Source: Reticulascus tulasneorum
Taxonomy: Eukaryota > Ascomycota > Sordariomycetes > Glomerellales > Reticulascaceae
Direction of reading: 5' to 3'
Assembly (NCBI GenBank): GCA_001557505.1
Contig: LSAX01000005.1
Location: forward strand, 2,666,001 to 2,730,000
DNA: 64,000 nucleotides
A program made the position numbers and the translations under genes. The notes under the pieces are model-generated. The model worked only from the letters and a program-made list of their open reading frames with translations, had not been told where the DNA came from and did no database searches. Positions 33,483 to 47,700 of this stretch are shown one piece after another. How positions within the stretch are numbered: position 1 is the stretch's first letter; each line of letters opens with the position of its first letter.

Positions 33483-35939
33483 ATGTCGACGATACAACAA
33501 CTTAAGAATTTTATTCGTCACGGTATGCCTCCCCGGCCCTACTCCCTCCTTCCCTTGCTTAGTCTCGCCGTGGGCGGCGCTTGTCGTGCATGTCCGACGT
33601 GAAATGCTGTGTCGTGCTTCGCTAACCCTGACTCGTCTCCAGGAAAGCAAGCCCGCACCAACAACTATGACGACTCCCAACAGAAGAACGAATATTCTCC
33701 TCCCCAAACACACCAGCCTCTCCCCCACGATAAGAACATGGGCTTGACGGAGCCAGTACTCGGAGCCGGTGCCAAGGTACAACAACCTGTGCAGGAAGCA
33801 TACTCCGTCGGTCCCGGCGACGGTCACAACCGTGTCGCGCAAGCAAATAACGCTGCCGCCCGTGCCGCGGAGCCTGCCCAAGATGTCAGCCAAGTCAAGG
33901 GCGGGAAGAACAAGCGGTTAGACGATGAGAGCATCGCCAAGTTGGTCGCAGAGGAGAATGAGAGCAAGAGCAAGTTCCCAAAGTACCCCGGTTTGGAGCG
34001 ATGGCAGCTTGTCGAGAAAATGGGCGACGGGGCATTCAGCAATGTCTACCGCGCCAGGGATCTCACCGGTGACGCCGGCGAGGTTGCCATCAAGGTCGTC
34101 CGCAAGTACGAGATGAACAACATGCAGGTATGTTTTGTGAGCGCGGTCGAGCCTTTGCGGCTTCTTCTTTTTTTCCCGGGGCCTCTCGCCCTATCTCTAT
34201 CTCTCTCTTTCTCTGTCTGTGTCAAACTATCTACCTTTCATATCTACATTCCACTTTACCAACCAGGGGTCGCTATTAGGGCAACAAACATCTACATCCG
34301 GACTTCAAAAAGGTCCCCAAAGCTGCAGAGGTGCGAGAAACTTTCTATATCTCCTTTTGTCAATCTCGCGAGTCATCATTTCAATGTTGATGATTTCTGT
34401 GTCCACATCCAAGGATGACTCCGCGCGATATGGTGAAGACATAATCTGACCGTGTCCACAGCGATCCAACATTCTAAAGGAGGTGCAAATTATGCGACAA
34501 CTTGATCACCCGAACGTCATCAAGCTCGTTGACTTCTCGGAGTCACGACAGTACTATTACATAATCCTCGAGCTTGCCCCCGGCGGCGAGCTGTTCCACC
34601 AGATTGTCCGCCTCACTTACTTCAGCGAGGATCTTTCGAGACACGTCATTGTGCAAGTCGCGAAGGCCCTCGAGTACCTCCATGAAGAGAGGGGCGTCGT
34701 TCATCGGTGAGTTGGAGCTCCGTGCGCTTTTTTGGTTTCTCAGGCGATCAACCTTGGGCGAGGGGCGCTGTTGATGTCATTCTCCGAAAGGGAAATGTTC
34801 ATCAGCGTCTCGGCGTGCAACTGACGTCATTCCACCTCCTGGAAATCTCCACTAACACTCCCAACAGTGACATCAAGCCAGAAAACATCCTCTTCTACCC
34901 GACCCCGGTCGTCCCCGCGAGAAATCCTCGACCGAAACAGGCTGGTGACGAAGACAAGGTCGATGAGGGTGAATTTATCCCCGGCGTCGGTGCCGGTGGC
35001 ATCGGGCAGATCAAGATCGCCGATTTCGGTCTATCCAAAATTGTGTGGGATGATCAGACCATGACCCCTTGTGGCACTGTTGGATACACAGCGCCTGAGA
35101 TCGTCAAGGACGAGCGCTACTCTAAGTCGGTTGATATGTGGGCGCTAGGCTGCGTGCTATACACGCTCCTATGCGGATTTCCACCCTTCTACGACGAGAG
35201 TATCGAGGTCTTGACGGAAAAGGTGGCTAAGGGCCAATATACCTTCCTTTCGCCATGGTGGGACGACATTTCTCAGTCTGCCCAGGATCTTATTTCCCAC
35301 CTTCTCGCCGTAGACCCGGAAAAGAGATACACAATCAGGGAATTCCTCGCACATCCCTGGGTTCGCGGCTCAGGTCCGACTCCGAGAGAGGAGAAGAAGC
35401 AGCCTACTCCAGATACGCTGCGCGCTTTCGATGCGACGAGGATCGCTGATGGTGACCGCCGTTATGACTTCCGATCACCTGGTGCCGTCAATTTGCGTGA
35501 GGTGTTTGATGTCGGCTATGCCGTCCACAGGCAGGAAGAGGAAGGGAAGCGCCGGAAGCAGGTCGGTACCAAAGGCGGTGTACCGGCTCGCTTCATTGGC
35601 TCGCTGAACGAGGAGTCGGAAGACGAGGATGAAGATATGGCCGACAGCAAGGACGCGGAGTACGTCCACAAGCCGTCGGGAACCACGCAGACTTTGGAGC
35701 AAAGTATGCGTAACACCCAAATCAAGGACCAGCAAGAAAACACGCGCGGACGCGAGCGGGAGAGACAGGCGGCGGCCCCGAACGAGAAGGGCTACGGTCA
35801 GCACTCTGCCACGATCACTGCCGCCGCACGTCAGCAGGTCAGGGATCGCAACCGACAGAAGGGCGCCTTCGAGCTCAGTCTCGACGGTGCAACACTCCTG
35901 GGGAGACGAGGAAAGCAGCCTACAGCTAGAGTGGCGTAG
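33483..35939 (+). CDS. Srk1/Rck2-like MAPK-activated serine/threonine kinase (CaMK group)
   Basis: Exons 33483-33522, 33643-34127, 34462-34706 and 34868-35939 give 613 aa. The first exon codes only 13 residues (MSTIQQLKNFIRH), a conserved opening of fungal Srk1/CMKC-type kinases. The kinase domain starts near residue 140 (LVEKMGDGAFSNVY), with VAIK lysine K164, HRDIKPEN (D258), DFG (D309) and APE (TAPEIVKDERYSKSVDMWALGC). An insert of about 40 residues between HRD and DFG is typical of this group. The tail is acidic, then Gln/Arg-rich (from about residue 520). In yeasts such kinases act downstream of Sty1/Hog1 in oxidative and osmotic stress and are cytosolic until activated. Intron 2 is long for a fungus (334 nt). 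Confidence 0.92.
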
Positions 35940-37675
35940 AGATCTTTTCTAGAGAACCCCGACTCTTTCCAAGGGACACTGCGTTGATTAAAGATACATC
36001 GCGAACCATCGTGGGTTTGGCGCACACGGATTAGCAAGGGATGTCAACAGCCCCATGGGCTGGAATAGTATGATGGACTGATACGCGGGCCGGGCGGAGA
36101 TCTTAATCTGCTTTCAGAAGCGGCCTCGTGTTTGAGGCTTTTCTGTCTTACCCAGTGCGGCTGAAGATATGGCAGTCCATGTGTTGTCCGGCATTATATA
36201 TTCATAGGTATGGAGTTTTGATAATAGGACACATGATTTCTTTCTTGTACTTGCGCGTAACATTGACACATAATGTTCTGTTACGCCTGCCATTCCTGCA
36301 AATTCTCGACTTGAAGTTACCAGCGTTTTGTGAATCTCGTCAAGGTCGGTGGTGATGGCGAAGTTGTAATCTGTACACCCCCGGGTTCATGCCGTCGAGG
36401 CTGTCCCGATGGCGACCAGCATGCAGGGAACTTGTAGAAATGCCGAAGCATTTCAAACGAAGAAAGACCCTTGAGGATCCTGTTTCTCTCTCCTAACTAC
36501 CACCGCAGGCCATCGTTTCGACAGCAGATGAGGTGAGATTGAGCTGTGGCCAGTAGGCACATGGCCGGCATTCTGGCTTGACTGATGACTGTTGGATCCA
36601 GACGTGAGTGCGGGCCGATAGACAACATCCGTTGTTGGAATATATTGGATTAAGTAGTTTCAGAGACTGTTAGGATTGTCATTTGGCGGATTCTGGTGCT
36701 CGCTCCTGAGACAAGGGACAGTTGACGTGCAGATGTCGCGCAGAGTCAAAATCAGCATCTGCCCTTGGCGACGTGGTGACATTCTGGATCAGTGATAGGC
36801 CCTGGAAAGTTTTCTTGAGGTCTTGGTTGTTTTCTGCGATTTCGAAGCCTGCGCCGCATCCCTTGTCTCGGATGTGGACTCCGGCCGCCGCGATCTCAGC
36901 CTTAGCTCGAGCCTAACTTTGAAAGCCCGCTTGGGAAAACTCACATGCCCCTTGCTTCGAAGACAACAGTTCTGAATACGAGATCTTGGATGACTTCGCC
37001 AGATAGGTACAATCTAGTTCAGCAATGGATACTTCGTAACTCGGCGACATGGCAACGGGGGCTAGAATGATGGTTATCTTTCAAGATTACGATGTTGGCA
37101 GTTGGGCTACTCTGCAAGTAGATGTGCTAGTATGTATGTGCATGCTCCTGTTTCCCAAGAGCGTTCAATAAGGGACGTGGTGTCTTGAGCTCTCTTGAGA
37201 TCTTCACATTGTTAGATGGGGCAGTTCAGCCTTGTCTCTGGTAACTTCTCCGCTTTTGCCCTGGAACATGGACTCTCTCATCTCGGACGCTCCCTGGTGA
37301 CAGCAATTAACTTACCACCATCGAAATCAGACTTCAAATCCCTTGTTTGGCATTATTTGCAGAACCTGGGCCTCAACCGATGTGATTGTTGTGAGACTGC
37401 GTCAGTTTTGGAGACTACGGATCTCGATCGACAGACATTTCCTCTCTTAACACGATGGCGGGAGAGGATCTGCCAAGCTAGAGTATCTACGTATAAAGAT
37501 GCTCGAGCTTCCCGCATTCCAACGATATTCTCATCAGCATCCACAGCTTCAACCAGCAGCATCTTGCATCCGCTCATTTAGCACCAACCACTCATTTCAA
37601 GACACTCGACATTCCTTCAGAGCCGTCTCCAACTCGCTAACACTCGTTTTCGACACCCACGGATCCACCATCAAC
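35940..37675. other. Intergenic, holds the promoter of the downstream Cys-rich protein gene
   Basis: About 1.7 kb with no recognised gene apart from a TATA box near its right end (37492). Confidence 0.4.
37492..37497 (+). promoter_or_regulatory. TATA box of the Cys-rich protein gene
   Basis: TATAAA about 184 bp upstream of the ATG at 37676. An in-frame ATG at 37499 lies directly after it and should be upstream of the transcription start, which supports 37676 as the start codon. Confidence 0.5.
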
Positions 37676-38626
37676 ATGTCTCTTGTTCCACTTCTCGCTG
37701 CCAGGAGCCTCGACACCTACCCCGCCGCGTGCCGAGTTGACATCTCAGACTACTTCAAAGACTGCGATGCTATCGACATTGTCGTCCGCCAGCCGCATCG
37801 GTTCGAGGAGAAGAAGGAGGGCCATATCTGCATCACGCCCACCCGCCCCGACGGCTATGAGCATGTGAGTAGTACGACAGCGTGAGAATGGTGTAAGTGA
37901 GCTAACGCGAAGCAGTTCTCCCACCCTGACCCTCCCGTCCGTGCTCCCACTCGCGGGCCATCTCGCCCTCCTACACGGCCACCACCGCGCACATCCACCC
38001 GTGGCCCCACGCCCACATCACGGCCACACGGGGGCGGACCACACGGAGGTGGATCACACGGGCCCAATGTACCTGACGGGCCCCGCCCCGGCAAGGTTCA
38101 CGAATACTGCAAAAAGCCTGCCGTAGACATCAACGTTCTCGAGCTCGTCAAGATCGGGCTCGTGGACACGGACGACCTTGCACTGTACGCCAATATCCTC
38201 GGAATTGAAATCGACCTCAGCGAACTCATGCAGCTTCTCGGTAACTTGTTTGGCGGCGGCTCAGGCACTACCACCCCAGGATCGCCTGCACCGGCTCCAC
38301 CAGCCGGCAATAGCCCAGGATCAGCCGGCCCGCCCGCTCCTGGCAGCTTCGCCTGCTCGTATACGCCACACTGCGGAAAGTCCCTCAAGAAGTGCCCTGG
38401 TGTCAAGACCGCCACGTCCGCGGACTACATTCAATGCCTCCACCGCTGCGAGGCCAGCGCCATCATCTCTTCGATTGAATCAGGTGATCTCCATCTGTGC
38501 TTGGGCGCGTCGGTGGACAACGTCCTTGGAGTGGACAACTGCATCTTTATCACGGGGGCTACAGCTGTCGACATCGACCTGGACCTTCTAATCGATGACG
38601 ACAATTGCGATTCTTTCTTCCACTGA
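37676..38626 (+). CDS. Unrecognised Cys-rich protein with HGGG and Pro-rich low-complexity region
   Basis: Two exons, 37676-37864 and 37916-38626, give 299 aa; I do not recognise the family. Residues 64-120 are rich in Pro, Arg, Gly and His, including two HGGG units at 101-109 that could bind metal. Residues 121-175 are predicted helical (VLELVKIGLVDTDDLALYA, IDLSELMQLLGNLFGGG). A Pro/Gly linker follows, then a C-terminal domain with eight cysteines (210, 216, 223, 237, 241, 258, 272, 294). Twelve cysteines in total suggest disulfides or metal sites. There is no standard signal peptide, which is odd for a disulfide-rich protein; a missed upstream exon is possible. The C-terminal stretch VDIDLDLLIDDDNCDSFF is strongly acidic. 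Confidence 0.7.
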
Positions 38627-41600
38627 GAGAGAGAGGGGGGGAGAGGACGGTAATCCTGGTGGTGGTGTATTATTTTTCTTCGGCTTTTGCTCCGACCTTG
38701 TATTTCGCCACACCATTTGCGCAAATATTGTGTTAATTTTCGGGCATCTGTAACTTTAATGAGTAAATTAGATTAGACATATCATACAAAGGGCATAGAA
38801 AGTATGTTCTTGCTTCTTAAGTTGCTGACTTTCCTCTCTTTGCGAGTTGAATGGCTTGAATCGAAATGCTAACGAGACAGCTTTGTGAGGGTCCCTCTCA
38901 GTGTCGACTATTTGCGATGGTGAGGACATAGATACTGTATATACGTGTTTTAGCACATCCTAGGAATCACCCAATGCTCAATTCCAGGGGAATTGTGATT
39001 GTTAAGATGAGCCAGAGAAAAGAAATGAGTTAGTCGCACCAAAAGGACAGGACCGGTGTCCAACATTCCTCGGTTTCCTACCTTGCCTACGCCTCAAGGA
39101 AGTTCCTTCAAGTATCCCGACAGACAGTTACCTTCAGACAATCACTACGGCAACATCAATAAGTCTACTTTGGATTTTAGGACTCGAATAGACCAAATCA
39201 GACGTGGCTCGTTCATTTGAGACCGAGATTGACTTAGCACGACCGATGCTCGCGCAGATACGATACGCGACTACGAGACTTGATTACCTTATACCAAAGA
39301 TATACTTTTGAGCGACCCAATGCAGGATCACCAGCCATTCTGGACTAAGCCATTTCACTAGCCTAGGTAGTAGGTTCCTTATAAGCCTCCCTCCCTCATT
39401 GTTTCAGCCAGTTTGAGACGATTCGAGGCTGAGATCAAGATGAGATTGGTTAAGGCGTCCAGTTCCCACGCTCATAAAGTGGCTAGCTCAGTTAATAGTT
39501 GTCGGGGTGAAGATGGTTGCTGATGAAGATGAAGATTGCAGTTGTGGTTAAAGAGTGATTGGTGAAGATCGCAGTGTGCATGCGAGAGAATCCATGGAGG
39601 GCTAGCTTGGCAACCATGAACAGCATCGCATACCTGTAACAATCTACCTACCAGTTCATTTTTTCCCTTCGTTCCTCGTCGAGCAAGAATCTTAGGGAGT
39701 CTGATGAGATCGACTAGATAAGTGAAGTCCTACCTTTAAGTACGTGATCGCAAACACCATAGCCCTAAGTTCAATTCTGGACGGCCACCACACTGCTCCT
39801 GGACGCAATCCCCCAAGCTCCCAGTCGCCGCCACTCAACTGACAGGTTTCTTGATTACTTCTGAAGCACTCTAATCAAAACGAGACTTCAATGCCGAGGT
39901 CTCAGGTGGCCGAACATCTGGCGTCTCGGAGCGCGAACAGCACAGGCGAACACCCCCTAGATCCTCTTGCCCGAGCCTGCATCACTTTCCTGGACAGAAT
40001 CGCAGAAGGAATTGTGCAAAACGCAGTATTTCGATACTGTCCCGGTCTCATGCACTTATTGTTGGGAACCACTGGCCAGTGTCAGGGCCCCCATCCCAGC
40101 AAGGATGTGTGGAGCTTCTTATTATTATTATGATGAGTCCTACACCCTCCCCTGCCCTTTGACCTTCAACGAAAGCGACAATCGCCCTCCCCCTCCTGGG
40201 ATCGAAAGGGAAGATAGTCTCCTTGTTTCTTTGCAATTATCTATTTCGATTACTATCAAGGAGGAATGGCTAGCCAAATGACCTTTATCGAGACTATTTG
40301 GTAAATATCGTGACTAATTACCACTCATTCCTCATCTTCAACAGCAATCAAAGTCTTTCCCGTTCACGCGCCTCTTGGACCGCAAACAAATTTCTCCCAC
40401 TATATAGATGCCTCTGTTAGCTATCAAACCAAGGGCATGGCCTGCGCCGCGAGCACCTTGATGACCTGCATCAGATACGCGCCCAATCCATCGCACTGGG
40501 TACCCGGATGGCCAACCTTGATGGCTCAGGCATACAGCGAAATGAATGCTCCGCCAAGAGATCCCCCCAGTTTATTGACCAAAATATGCTCGCCCGACGG
40601 AATCCAGAGACATATTACACTGCCCAGTGTCCCGGATCGCTGATTATCTGTTGAGACGAGGCGGTATCGAGCATACAAATCGGGCGGCATGGCGGGACGG
40701 CCCTCTTTTGATGAATGAAGATGAGACAATCTCATGGCAAGGCTCTTACCGCTCTGCTGGCTTCTATATAGCCACCGCTCGCTCTCGGTTTGTCTCTTCA
40801 TCTCCTCGTTTCCTTGAACAGTGCTTTCCTCCAGGGATTCTCCAGAGGCCGCCGTCTGCGCTTGTAGCAAAAACCTCAATTCATCCACCCCCACGCAGCT
40901 CTACCACACCATGGAAAGCCCTCGGTTCATTTACACAAGCTCCGGGCTTATCAGCCCATTGGATTTCTCGTATCATGGTCATCATGATAGGGCACCGCAG
41001 CTGCTTCTCACTCTTATGTGAACTCAAGTCCTTCGTCGTCATTCTCCCTTTTTCTTCGAAGTTTTATATGCAAGACACACGCTATATTCCGGGTATTCTG
41101 ACTCTGGCATATGCCTATCAAGATGGATCATAAGCCCCGTAGCCGGGTGTGACACACTGTAAGCTCTGACGTCTTCTTGTATCTCATCTTCAAATTCCTA
41201 CACACATCTCCAGCCGCTCGGCCTACCCCGTGCAAGCTGTTCCCGCGCCTTTCCTACATCTGCTAGTGTCGGGTCGCTACTCGTCGGATATGGGGCATGC
41301 AGCTTTCCCTTACCGCAGATGCCGCCGTCTTGCCAAGAGAATCACAAGCATTTCAGAGTTGGTATCACCCTGACTCGGGCTCACGGCTATGAACGGCTAC
41401 AGGCCCATCCTTGACTACATCCCACAAGTCCCACGCACCAATCATCTACCAAACCCAATGTAGAACCGAGTGTGAAAGACTATGAGGTGTCTTGCAGGAT
41501 CACGGCTAGTATGTTGATCAGTCCACAGCAGTATGACAGCCATGTTGTGCTACTTCGGGTCCTGCGAGCCTCACCCTTGTCGGTTGGTTGGTTGCTCATA

Positions 41601-41992
41601 CTTCCTTTTCCTACTCGTTGCATTCAGCCCCATGCTATCGGGTGGATGATATCCGACTATTGGGTCAACACCATCCGACACCATGAACCCCGCTCCCTTA
41701 GGCATCAAGATCACAGCTCTGATAGCCAATCCTAGGCCGGCGTGATGGCGGCACACGCGCAAGTCCTATTGGGGCCGCGATTTCTTAAAATTGAAAGATG
41801 ATTATCGCTCTGGTCCGATCCTGAGTATCGGATGAGCGCACGTGAGGACTGGGTTTGAGGAGTATAAGAATGTCGTTGAATCCAGCTACTTGTCATTCTC
41901 TGTTATTCTTCAACCAACCGCTCTCGACGAATCTCAGAAGACAAACAGTATCTAAGCTCTTTTTCAATCACCAACCTACCAACTCAATCAAC
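38627..41992. other. 3.4-kb intergenic, no gene recognised
   Basis: Many short open frames on both strands lack motifs. A TATA-like element near 41863 belongs to the metallothionein gene. No tRNA-like B box was seen. Confidence 0.4.
41863..41868 (+). promoter_or_regulatory. TATA-like box of the metallothionein gene
   Basis: TATAAG about 130 bp upstream of the metallothionein ATG, at a normal distance for a fungal promoter with a short leader. Confidence 0.4.
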
Positions 41993-42246
41993 ATGTCTCC
42001 CTGGTATGTAGCACCCGCAACTCTTGGACCTCCTCCTTGTTTGGGGGGCTTCTCACGACCCTGCTCCTGCGTACAGACGCGGTATCCTAATATCAAGTGC
42101 TAATATCTGTGCTGCAGCACCTGCACTTCCTGCGGCTCCAAGTGTGCCGGCTCTTGCGAAGCCTGTGCTTGCGGAGCTTGCGGCGTACGTATCTCACAGT
42201 CCGTCCAAGGAAACTCCAGCTAACTCTTACTCTCTATCAGCACTAA
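41993..42246 (+). CDS. Small copper-type metallothionein (27 aa, three exons)
   Basis: Exons 41993-42003, 42118-42184 and 42241-42246 splice, in phase, to a 27-residue protein. It opens MSPCTC and continues TSCGSKCAGSCEACACG to ACGH. There are eight cysteines, in CxC, CxxC and CxxxC spacings (residues 4, 6, 9, 13, 17, 20, 22, 25). This length and pattern match the fungal copper metallothioneins first described in Neurospora, which chelate Cu(I) in the cytosol through thiolates. The first cysteine codon is split by intron 1, and the last exon codes only His and the stop. Splice sites are canonical (GTATGT, GTACGT donors; CTAAT and CTAAC branch sites; CAG acceptors). Metal-induced expression is expected but not proven here. 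Confidence 0.85.
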
Positions 42247-43438
42247 ATCGCTCGAGACACCTTCATACGACCGCTCACACCCCCCCTCGATCATCAATAT
42301 GAACAGAGGATGCTAGGAGTGCAATTCCAAAGAGGACCGATGTCTCTTGAACCGTGGATCTCAGACAACAGGGCGGTGGAAATGTTCGATAAGTGTGGAA
42401 GTGCTAGGCATTGAGATAGCATCGCGTGTTTTGGTTACTTGATAGATACGGCCTTGCCCTCAGCTGCCGCAAGCCAAATTTAGCATTCTCCCTTTAATCC
42501 GCATTGCGCTTCTTAATCTCTGTAACGTGAATGATGTGGATATCCTGTTGCACATCCCAAGCTCATGTGGCAAGGAGTGCCCGAAGCCAATCGTTATCTA
42601 ATCGTGCCTCGGAGTTTGCCAGGACCAGCTCAGCCATAAGCTCGGCGTGAAGTTACACCTCCTGGGGCAAATCAGAAACCCCTGCATCGCACTTGATAAG
42701 CGCCATGCAAGCTACAGAGCCTCTTCAACCTCGTGTGACGGCGAGAGTCATAAGAAAGCCTCAGCCGTATCAGAGGTTTCCCATCAAGCCTCTCGAACTC
42801 CTTGTGCAACTGTGGTTGGCCATACATCCTGCACCCTTCCGCTCTACCGGGGCATGCAAACTAGCTACGTCCCACCATTTACCTTTTATTTCATGCTCAT
42901 GTTGTCGAGCATCTCCCCATTCGTTAACCACCCTCTTTATCGCGTAGTGACAGAGCATCATCGGCGGCTAGCTTACAAGCTGAAAGAGACGATGAGGCAT
43001 CATTGAGCGACGAGCTCGATGGAAATCATACAAATCGTGCAGTCACAAGCATCTCCCAGAGCTCAGGTTCCAACAAGACTGCAGAAAGATGATCATCTTG
43101 CTTAATGTCACGATTTCATTGCTCATGACTAGCTATGGCCCAGAAGATCTTTTTGGTGGCGACTACCGAACTTGTATCATGTGAAGAGTGGCACGGACAC
43201 GTTCCCACGGGAAACCATGCTTTTTTAAATGCTAATTTTGTAACTACAGACAAGCCAAAATGGCAGTCCTGACTTCAAAAAGGGGACCCAGCACACGACC
43301 AGGGTGGAAAATTGGCAAGCGCCGATGTCATCCTCGCACTACAAACTCGATCATCAAAACCCAAACTCCCAACTATGCAAACTCGAGATACTTTTTCTCG
43401 GTCACGCGCTCCTGACTTCTCGAATACCACCAAAATAT
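42247..43438. other. Intergenic, no gene recognised
   Basis: About 1.2 kb between the metallothionein and the protease 3' end. No conserved frame or repeat was recognised. Confidence 0.4.
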
Positions 43439-44701
<1,263 letters not shown>

Positions 44702-47700
44702 GGTGAAGGGCTGTCTCGAGTTGTCTGGTAATGCTGTCGGCGAAGGGGCTGGGTTGACAAAAGTGAGGAGAAGAAAGTAGGATCACAGGCGATCACCGCA
44801 TGTTATATAGTTTTGACCTTGAGGCTCTCACCATCCATGATCTATGATGCGCAATCCGGTCACGGCTGTCGACATCAAGCCACAGAAGGGACGTTCATCC
44901 ATGGTACATCCCAGGCTCACCCAGATTGCCGTGGCGGCGCTGTACTAGGGCATATCGATCCTCTAAGGCGGAGAGTGCCGGATGGAACAGATCAAGGACC
45001 ATGACACGAGCAACTTCCTCATCAAGGCTAATACGGTGAGCACGGCACGTTGCTGGCGATGATGCGCAACGACAATCGATAACGCGATCCGCAAAGGGGA
45101 AGGAGACCGGACACATGGCGCGATGTGGCGATGTAGAGACACGGTCAGTATAAGCTACCCCGGCTACGCACCGGGACGTTCAAAAAGGAAGTTGATGGGC
45201 AGTCGGTGCTGGCACTGCAGTGACGGCGTCGAAGGATGTTTGGTAGAGACTTGGCAATGCAACAGGGCTATCAGATGGCAGTTTTGAGGCGCTAACTAGA
45301 CCGAGAGAGGGACGACTCAGCTGATCGGATGTCGGTCGGTCGTGTCACATGGAAATAATGGCCAGACCTGTCGCTGGGTGGCCAGGTTGGGCTGAGGTCC
45401 CTGTTTCGATGGATCGAAGCACGGGCAGGGGGAGCAGAACGAGCTGTGGTTGGAACGATGACCTTGGCAGAGATGATATCGGCAGTTGGGTAAGATTCCC
45501 GGTTTCAAGTGCAGTTCGGAGGCGCACTGACCATTTTAAAGGCCACCAATGACAGGTCGGGCAGAAGGAGACTATCCAGGCCTCGTCGAGCGCGAGTGAT
45601 GCGCAGCCAAGAGAGAGCTAGCTGTTATGCATAACATCTCTGACTAAGGTAGGACTGGAGCATGGATGCGGGTGTGACGTCCGTCAGCCCCAGCAAGCAG
45701 ACGTTGGCCGACCGAGGCAATCTCTCATGACGGTCGAGATAGCCAGAGATCCATCTCTCTCTATCTCTCTCTGTCCCCTACAGTAGGGGCCCATTAGTGG
45801 CAAAGGCTCGACAATCCGGAACAATTGGATTTGCTTCGTCCGGAGCAGTGGTCGATCCGCGTGCACGGAGCGCAGCGAGGAGGGCGATGTAACCCCAGTC
45901 CGATATCTCGCCTTCCTCATTAGGAATCCGGGCCGTCATGCGTGACTACGGCGATCGGTGAGTGATGGCGAAACAAACGAGGCAGATTCCCACTTCCCCC
46001 CCAAAAGACAAATGAGTGAGCTGACGACAGCCAAACGTTGATGGGCTGGGCGCGGCGCTATAACACTTCACGCACATGCATTTCGCTCGCCCCTCCGTGA
46101 GCCGTGTGCTGCGCTGGGCTGGGCTGGAGCAGCTGGCGTAATCCTGGGGATTCTGGCATCACATCACGTCTTTGGCTCGCAGTAACCCAACCTCGGCCGT
46201 ACCGTTGTAATTGATCTCGTAAGAGGAACTGCGGCCCGAAGGGGTCCAAGTTGGACAGCTTTTCGGGAAGGTAGGTTTGCAAGAAGACGGCGAGGTATGA
46301 ATCAGGGCACGCAGAATAGCACCGAGTAAAATGAAGGATGGCGATTATTGCATTGGCGATGAGGTGAAAAGAAGGATGGACGAATGGATGGGATGGGGGG
46401 ATGGGGTAAGCACCAGAAAGTGGAGGTAAGCCCCGCGGGAGGAAGAAACCGGAAGGATGGGATTTTAGGGGAGGCGCGGTACTTCGTAGAGGGGCTTTCG
46501 GCAGAACGGGGGTGGATAAGGCCCCAAAACATGTTGGTAGATTCGCTGGTAAGTACTGCGTAGTACTGGATACTGGAGTAGCCAGGCCTAGAGGCATGGG
46601 AATAATAGTGCATCTACTTCGGCGTGAGAAGTAATTACAATCTAATGTACCTAGTTAGAGTCCCGCCACTATCACGATAAGCGGATAGGCCTCGTGTGCC
46701 GTCTCGGTAGCTGGTTTTGTGGCCCCAATATTGTACATACACACACCCATAATTAAGATACAAACTAAGATTGTATGCCTAGAAACAACCCCCTGTGACG
46801 CCCCAACGTCGATCGGCAATCTTGCGCTCTCCAAAGAACCTTGACTAACGGCTGTTCGTAAACGTTGGCGTTCGTAAGCACTGGCGAAATCCCTGGCCTG
46901 ATTGTCCTTTTACTACTAGGTAGTGTGCATGCCGTGGGACTCGGGAGCTTCAGACCATCAAAACGCCACGGTTGCTGCTCAGGGCTATTCATATCTCGTG
47001 GATATTGCTTTTCGCCGCCGATCCCCCCTCCCCAATAAACTCCGCTGTAGGTAATTGATTCTCTGGGATAGGTGAGTTGCCGCTCTCCGGCCTGAGCTTT
47101 TTAGCGAAGGGAGGCCTGGAGATGAAAGTGGCCCCTCGGTTCTGCTGCACCACACAAACACACGCCCCGGCGCCGCCATATGCCGCGCTATATTGAACCT
47201 CCAGTGTCCCACCACGGAGATTCGTCCAACCTGCCCCTGGCGCTAGAGCTCGAGGTCTTAGCGCCACGACCGAAGGCGGCGCTGCAGGCTTTCCGTGTTC
47301 TATCACGCTTCTAGCAGGAGGTTAATCTGGGGGGGCATGGCACTAGCATCTCTCTCTCTCTCATCTTGTTATCGTTTGCTCCAATCTGCTGAAGTGTCAC
47401 ACAAATGACATAATACATGCGGCCCGGACTGGCCCCCATGCTCATTCCCAGTTCCGCCATGCCATGACGATGGTCTCATAATGGCGAAGGATCGTCTCAG
47501 CTTGAGTGCTGTGGCCCTCGAGGCCAGACATTGGTCTGGTCTCTGCGAATCTGCTTCGGTCCCAGCCACAAGTTGCCGATCGACATGCAGGTTGCCAATA
47601 GTCTCAGCGGCAGAGCGGCAGCCGCGGAAAGTTGACCAGAATAGTCAAGTGACACTGGCCATCTGAACTCTGAATTACCTCCGCTCCCAAGGCCTGGTCG

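Noticed and set aside
37499..37675. In-frame upstream ATG for the Cys-rich protein
   Set aside because: It lies two bases after a TATAAA box, so it should not be in the mRNA.
40627..41133. 168-residue plus-strand frame in the 38.6-42 kb gap
   Set aside because: No conserved motif or splice-consistent neighbours.
46058..46597. 179-residue minus-strand frame
   Set aside because: Low-complexity text without motifs, next to simple repeats; no support for a gene.
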